64,000 nt of DNA from Mariniphaga sp041684965. Its GTDB lineage: Bacteria; Bacteroidota; Bacteroidia; Bacteroidales; Prolixibacteraceae. Shown here in pieces: positions 60,223 to 64,000 of the stretch; the stretch's first letter is position 1, and each line of letters opens with the position of its first letter. A program made the position numbers and the translations under genes. The notes under the pieces were generated by a model. It saw nothing but the letters and a program-made list of their open reading frames with translations. It searched no databases and was not told where the DNA came from. The stretch spans positions 124,001-188,000 of the forward strand of contig JAWLGR010000002.1 of assembly GCA_041684965.1 (NCBI GenBank). Reading direction: 5' to 3'.

Positions 60223-62436
60223 ATGACAACAGAGGAACTGAATAAACAATATAATGAAATATGCAACAATCTGGCAGCAAGAAGATTGAAGCCAGCTTTT
60301 GATTTAATAGGTAAACTTATATCTCAAAACAGCCTGGGGGAATATACCGATGAATTCAGGAACTTGGAAGAGACTTATCATTTTATGCTGAAATATACTG
60401 TAGAAGGAATTCGTGATCCTGAAAGGCAAAAAATATATCGTAAACTCCTTGTTTCGGTTTTCGAACTGACAGATAAAATAAATGAAGCCATTCGACTAAA
60501 ATATTCCCCTTCAGTGGAATATGAAAAAAAACGCATGTTTAAAGATCAATACATCCAGGATTTCTCTAAATTCACATCCGGCCTGGAAGATTTTTATTTG
60601 CAGGACGACAGCAGTTCTCCTGAAGATGAAGAAACTGCCCTAGTTGCAGCAAAAAAAAATCTGGAAAATATGCGAAGGATGTTTTATCACATTTGGTTTC
60701 GAGACAAACTGGCACCTGAGGAATCTGAAGCAATCCGAACCTTTCTATTGAGACCTGTAATGACTATTCCTTATAAATCGTTTGTTGTTTCAGCATTGAC
60801 GCTCAGTTTACAACGTTATTTCGATCAGGAAAAGTTTAACATTCTTTTCGATACGTACGATTCACAGGAAGTTGAAATTAATCAGCGCGCACTTGTCGGG
60901 CTGCTTATAAACCTTTACCATTTCAATATCAGGTTGCCTTTTTACCCATCAGTTACCGGTAGGTTAAAACTTTTGAATGAGAGCCCGCAGTTCAAACAAA
61001 ATCTTGAGCGAATTATCGTGCAGTTTATCCGAAGTAAAGAGACCGAGAAGTTACAGCAGCGAATAAGAGATGAAATTCTTCCTGAGATGATTAAAATTAG
61101 CCCTAACCTTAAAGATAAAATCAATCTCGACAGCTTAATGGAGGAAGGACTTACAGAAGATAAAAATCCTGATTGGGAAGAGATTTTTAAAGATTCTCCA
61201 GGCCTTATAAATAAAATGGAGGAGTTTTCTGAACTGCAAATGGAAGGAGCTGATGTTTTTATGGGATCATTTGCCATGTTAAAATCTTTCCCGTTTTATA
61301 ATGAGATGAGCAACTGGTTTATTCCTTTCTTTCCCGAAAATCCGGAAATATCTAGCTCCCTTGATGTTTCTGATGTGGTTAACAAACATTTAATTGATGT
61401 TGTCAGTAAAGCTCCTATATTATGCAATTCTGATAAATATTCTTTTTGCTTCAGTATGCAAAGTCTGCCAAAAGAAAACCGTGAATTTCTGGCTCAGGGA
61501 ATAAACGCCGAAATGGAACAGTTGAAAGAAATAGAGGATGATGAAATGTTACTTGATGCTGCGAGAAAAGCAGAATTTGTTTCCAACCAGTATATTCAGG
61601 ATTTATACCGGTTTTATAAGTTGTTTCCCCGCAAACATGATTTCGAAGATATATTCAAATGGCGGTTCGATTTCCACAATAAGATTGAATTAGGTAGTAT
61701 TTTAAAGGAAGACCCGAAAGTTCTGAGAAACATTGCAGAATATTATTTCGCGAAAAACCATTTTGCTGAAGCTTCTGAAATCTTCAGTAGTTTGCTAAAA
61801 CTTGAGCAGACAGGTGAACTGTACCAAAAGATTGCTTTTTGCTACCAAAAAACGGGTAATTTTGAAAAAGCCCTTGAAGGATACCTTAAGGCCGAATTAT
61901 ATGACATTAACCGTTCGTGGAATCTTAAAAAGATTGCGCTCTGTTACCGAAACCTGAAACAGCCTGCTGAGGCACTCGATTATTACCGGGAGGCTGAGAA
62001 GTTAGAACCCGATAATTTAAATAATCAGCTCAACATTGGGCATTGCCTGCTTGAACTCGACCAGTTTGAAGAGGCTTTAAATGTTTATTTTAAGGTGGAA
62101 TATCTGTCGCCCGGAAATACAAAAGTGTGGCGCCCCATTGCATGGTGCTCCTTCCTTACCGGCAAGAAAGAGCAGGCAGAAAAATATCTGCTGAAGATTA
62201 TTGCTAATGAACCCAATAAGCACGATTATATGAATATAGGGCATGTTCAGTGGAGCCTGGGAAAAAGAAAGGAGGCACTGGAATATTATCAGAAATCTAT
62301 TTCGAAGGAAGGATTTACGGAGCCTGAATTTTTAGAGGTATTTGAAGAGGATTTGCCTTATCTGCTCAGGCAGGACATTGACAGCGAAGATGTCCCAATT
62401 ATGCTCGACCAATTGCGGTACTTTATTGAAGAATGA
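60223..62436 (+). CDS. Large tetratricopeptide-repeat protein
   Basis: A 737-residue cytosolic protein with no signal peptide. The first 480 residues are predicted helical and acidic without a recognised domain. The C-terminal third (about 495-700) contains about five TPR units, for example YFAKNHFAEASEIFSSLLKL, QKTGNFEKALEGYLKAELYD, YRNLKQPAEALDYYREAEKL and LLELDQFEEALNVYFKVEYL. TPR arrays bind partner proteins; the partner is unknown. The gene has a near-consensus promoter and no co-directional neighbour, so it is likely monocistronic. Confidence 0.85.
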   Translation: MTTEELNKQYNEICNNLAARRLKPAFDLIGKLISQNSLGEYTDEFRNLEETYHFMLKYTVEGIRDPERQKIYRKLLVSVFELTDKINEAIRLKYSPSVEYEKKRMFKDQYIQDFSKFTSGLEDFYLQDDSSSPEDEETALVAAKKNLENMRRMFYHIWFRDKLAPEESEAIRTFLLRPVMTIPYKSFVVSALTLSLQRYFDQEKFNILFDTYDSQEVEINQRALVGLLINLYHFNIRLPFYPSVTGRLKLLNESPQFKQNLERIIVQFIRSKETEKLQQRIRDEILPEMIKISPNLKDKINLDSLMEEGLTEDKNPDWEEIFKDSPGLINKMEEFSELQMEGADVFMGSFAMLKSFPFYNEMSNWFIPFFPENPEISSSLDVSDVVNKHLIDVVSKAPILCNSDKYSFCFSMQSLPKENREFLAQGINAEMEQLKEIEDDEMLLDAARKAEFVSNQYIQDLYRFYKLFPRKHDFEDIFKWRFDFHNKIELGSILKEDPKVLRNIAEYYFAKNHFAEASEIFSSLLKLEQTGELYQKIAFCYQKTGNFEKALEGYLKAELYDINRSWNLKKIALCYRNLKQPAEALDYYREAEKLEPDNLNNQLNIGHCLLELDQFEEALNVYFKVEYLSPGNTKVWRPIAWCSFLTGKKEQAEKYLLKIIANEPNKHDYMNIGHVQWSLGKRKEALEYYQKSISKEGFTEPEFLEVFEEDLPYLLRQDIDSEDVPIMLDQLRYFIEE

Positions 62437-62675
62437 TTTTTTGTCGTCTCTGTTTTTCTTCAATGTGTAAGGGTGATGCCTCTCTGAGTTTACATAGGAA
62501 TCGTTCAAATGGACAATGATTTCCAATATCACTATTATTTTTAAATTGAACTGCAAATGATTTAATAGCCGGTTATGACTCTGTCATTCCTCAAGGAACT
62601 AATTTTGTGCAGAAATAAATAGGGTAAATAGCTTCGGGAAGTCCGGCATGCTTGTTAGTCTGTAGTTACATTATT

Positions 62676-64000
62676 TTAATATTCTCTCAGGTAACAATTA
62701 AATTTTGTTCCTTCTCCGGGAGTACTTTCAATATTTATGTAGCCTCCATTTTTCTCGACTATCTCTTTAATGAGATACAAGCCAATTCCTGTTCCTTTGT
62801 TCTTTTCCGCTTTGATCTGCTGAAAAGGTAAGAACAATTTATCACCATACTTTTTTAAGTCTATACCTACTCCATTATCACTAACTGTTAACAGTGTGTA
62901 ATCCTTTTTTAAATGTGTAGTTATATCAATGCAAAGAGGAATATCATCACGTCTATATTTTAAGGCATTGCTCAGAATGTTTTTTAATATACTGTAGAGA
63001 AAAACTTCAATATAATTTATGGTTGTTTTTTCAAAATTACGATGGATTGAGGCATGATGAACCGGATAATTTAATTCGGCCAGTATTTTATTCAGTAACC
63101 TGTCTACATTTAAGGCAGTTGCGGCAGTTTTATCGTCATTGCGCATGCGAAGTATATCGGTAATCCCCTGGATGGTTATATTTAGCTGGTCGGCCAAATC
63201 GCGAAACCGGTTTAGAAAGAATACTTTTTTTTCCATTGGCAGGCTGTCCATCAGGTCCAGAGCTCCATGCATATTGGCTACGGGGCCTTTCAAGTCGTGA
63301 GCAGATATGTAAAGCAGGTCTTCAAAAAGTTTATTGTCGTATTTAAGCTTGTTTTCGATTTCACGCTGGTGGGTAACATCGGTATTTGTGCCAAGCCATC
63401 GAATTATTGTTCCATTCTCGTCTTTTAATGGAACGGCCCGGGTAAGGAACCAACGGTATTTACCTTCCTTACTCCTAAGGGGAAAAAGCTCTTCCCATAC
63501 TTCTCCTGTTTCAATTGCACGATTTTTATTTTGAATCACTCTGTCGATATGATCGGGATGATGTACATTTTTCCAGCCCCAGCCCTTCATTTCCTCAAAA
63601 GTGGTACCTGTATAATCGTACCAACGTTGATTGTACCAAAAAACCCAGCCGTCCTTATCCATCATCCAGGCGAGCTGAGACATATTGTTGGCCAGTATCC
63701 GCAGTTTTTCTTCACTTTCCCTTAATGCTTTTTCCGATTCAACCCGATCAGTAATGTCTATAAATGCACCAATTGCCCCACGAACCTCTCCTTGTTCATC
63801 ATTAAGCGGCGCTGCAGAACCCTGTATGTTAAGCATTTTTCCACCGGGCAGAATAACATCAATTATTTGATTTAATATCGGTATATTTTCACTGGCTGCT
63901 AATTCCATAGGCAGTTCATTTGTATTCAGCTTTACTCCATTACGTAGGAAAGTACGTTTTGAAATTAATTTTGCAGCTACATTTTCTTCCGGTTCAGCTT
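62676..64000 (-). CDS. PAS-domain sensor histidine kinase (5' end outside window)
   Basis: The reading frame stays open to the window edge, 30 codons beyond the first internal Met at 63,908, so the N-terminus is missing. What is seen: the end of one PAS domain with PAC motif (GAIGAFIDITDRVESEKALRE), a second PAS/PAC (LAWMMDKDGWVFWYNQRWYD to WLGTNTDVTHQREIENKL), a HisKA domain with His in ISAHDLKGPVANMHG, and a HATPase domain with N box KNILSNALKYRR, G1 DNGVGIDL and G2 GTGIGLYLIKE. No membrane helix lies in the visible part. The stimulus and partner regulator are unknown. Confidence 0.92.
   Translation of the reverse strand, partial: AEPEENVAAKLISKRTFLRNGVKLNTNELPMELAASENIPILNQIIDVILPGGKMLNIQGSAAPLNDEQGEVRGAIGAFIDITDRVESEKALRESEEKLRILANNMSQLAWMMDKDGWVFWYNQRWYDYTGTTFEEMKGWGWKNVHHPDHIDRVIQNKNRAIETGEVWEELFPLRSKEGKYRWFLTRAVPLKDENGTIIRWLGTNTDVTHQREIENKLKYDNKLFEDLLYISAHDLKGPVANMHGALDLMDSLPMEKKVFFLNRFRDLADQLNITIQGITDILRMRNDDKTAATALNVDRLLNKILAELNYPVHHASIHRNFEKTTINYIEVFLYSILKNILSNALKYRRDDIPLCIDITTHLKKDYTLLTVSDNGVGIDLKKYGDKLFLPFQQIKAEKNKGTGIGLYLIKEIVEKNGGYINIESTPGEGTKFNCYLREY

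Overview
The window reads as chromosomal DNA of a Bacteroidota bacterium, most likely class Bacteroidia and possibly Marinilabiliales-like (the finer rank is inference). The grounds are gene content (DUF2027/Smr protein, DUF4914 protein, TonB, outer-membrane barrels, a heparinase II/III lyase, LytS-type hybrid kinase), weak Shine-Dalgarno signals, and repeated upstream matches to the Bacteroidota -7 promoter element TAnnTTTG. No tRNA, rRNA, CRISPR array or prophage was seen. The only complete mobile element is one IS630-family insertion.

Layout. 0-12 kb holds housekeeping genes: HtpG, a patatin-like lipase, a secreted two-lobed esterase, PepD, a hybrid histidine kinase, QueA, a Smr-domain protein and RNase P RNA. 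12-23 kb is a sulfur-linked block on the minus strand: cysD, a cysN/cysC fusion and an overlapping UDP-glucuronate epimerase, then a DUF4914 P-loop protein with an XRE-cupin regulator, an SLC13 permease and a histidine kinase. 23-31 kb is mixed: PruA, an FtsB-like protein, YqgE, a class IV aminotransferase homologue, two small conserved proteins, an outer-membrane barrel, an SDR and an MscS channel. 31.4-32.2 kb is a gene-free gap with an unusual array of 11-bp repeats. 32-38.3 kb is one minus-strand operon, acn - icd (NADP type) - icd (predicted NAD type) - gltA, running from oxaloacetate and acetyl-CoA to 2-oxoglutarate. The next gap (38.3-38.9 kb) holds a candidate small RNA with its own promoter and terminator. 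39-42 kb has divergent TonB and a POTRA/barrel outer-membrane protein. 42-53 kb is an acyl-CoA hub: sirtuin, ADP-forming acyl-CoA synthetase fused to a GNAT acetyltransferase, OFA-family transporter, AMP-forming Acs and, divergently, AckA, Ptb and Buk. 53-64 kb holds a heparinase-like lyase, DUF1206 protein, the IS630 element, a UbiB-family kinase, an EEP phosphatase, a large TPR protein and a PAS histidine kinase cut by the window edge.

How the genes fit together. The 42-53 kb block offers three routes between acetate or short-chain acids and acyl-CoA, plus a protein acetyltransferase/sirtuin pair that could control Acs. The TCA operon consumes acetyl-CoA and can make both NADH and NADPH at the isocitrate step. 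The cys block activates sulfate, but the kinase half of the CysN/C fusion has lost signature residues, so PAPS production is doubtful.

Best candidates for something undescribed are the roughly 87-nt small RNA near 38.8 kb, the helically phased inverted 11-bp array near 31.6 kb, the degenerate APS-kinase domain, and the class IV aminotransferase homologue without its PLP lysine.
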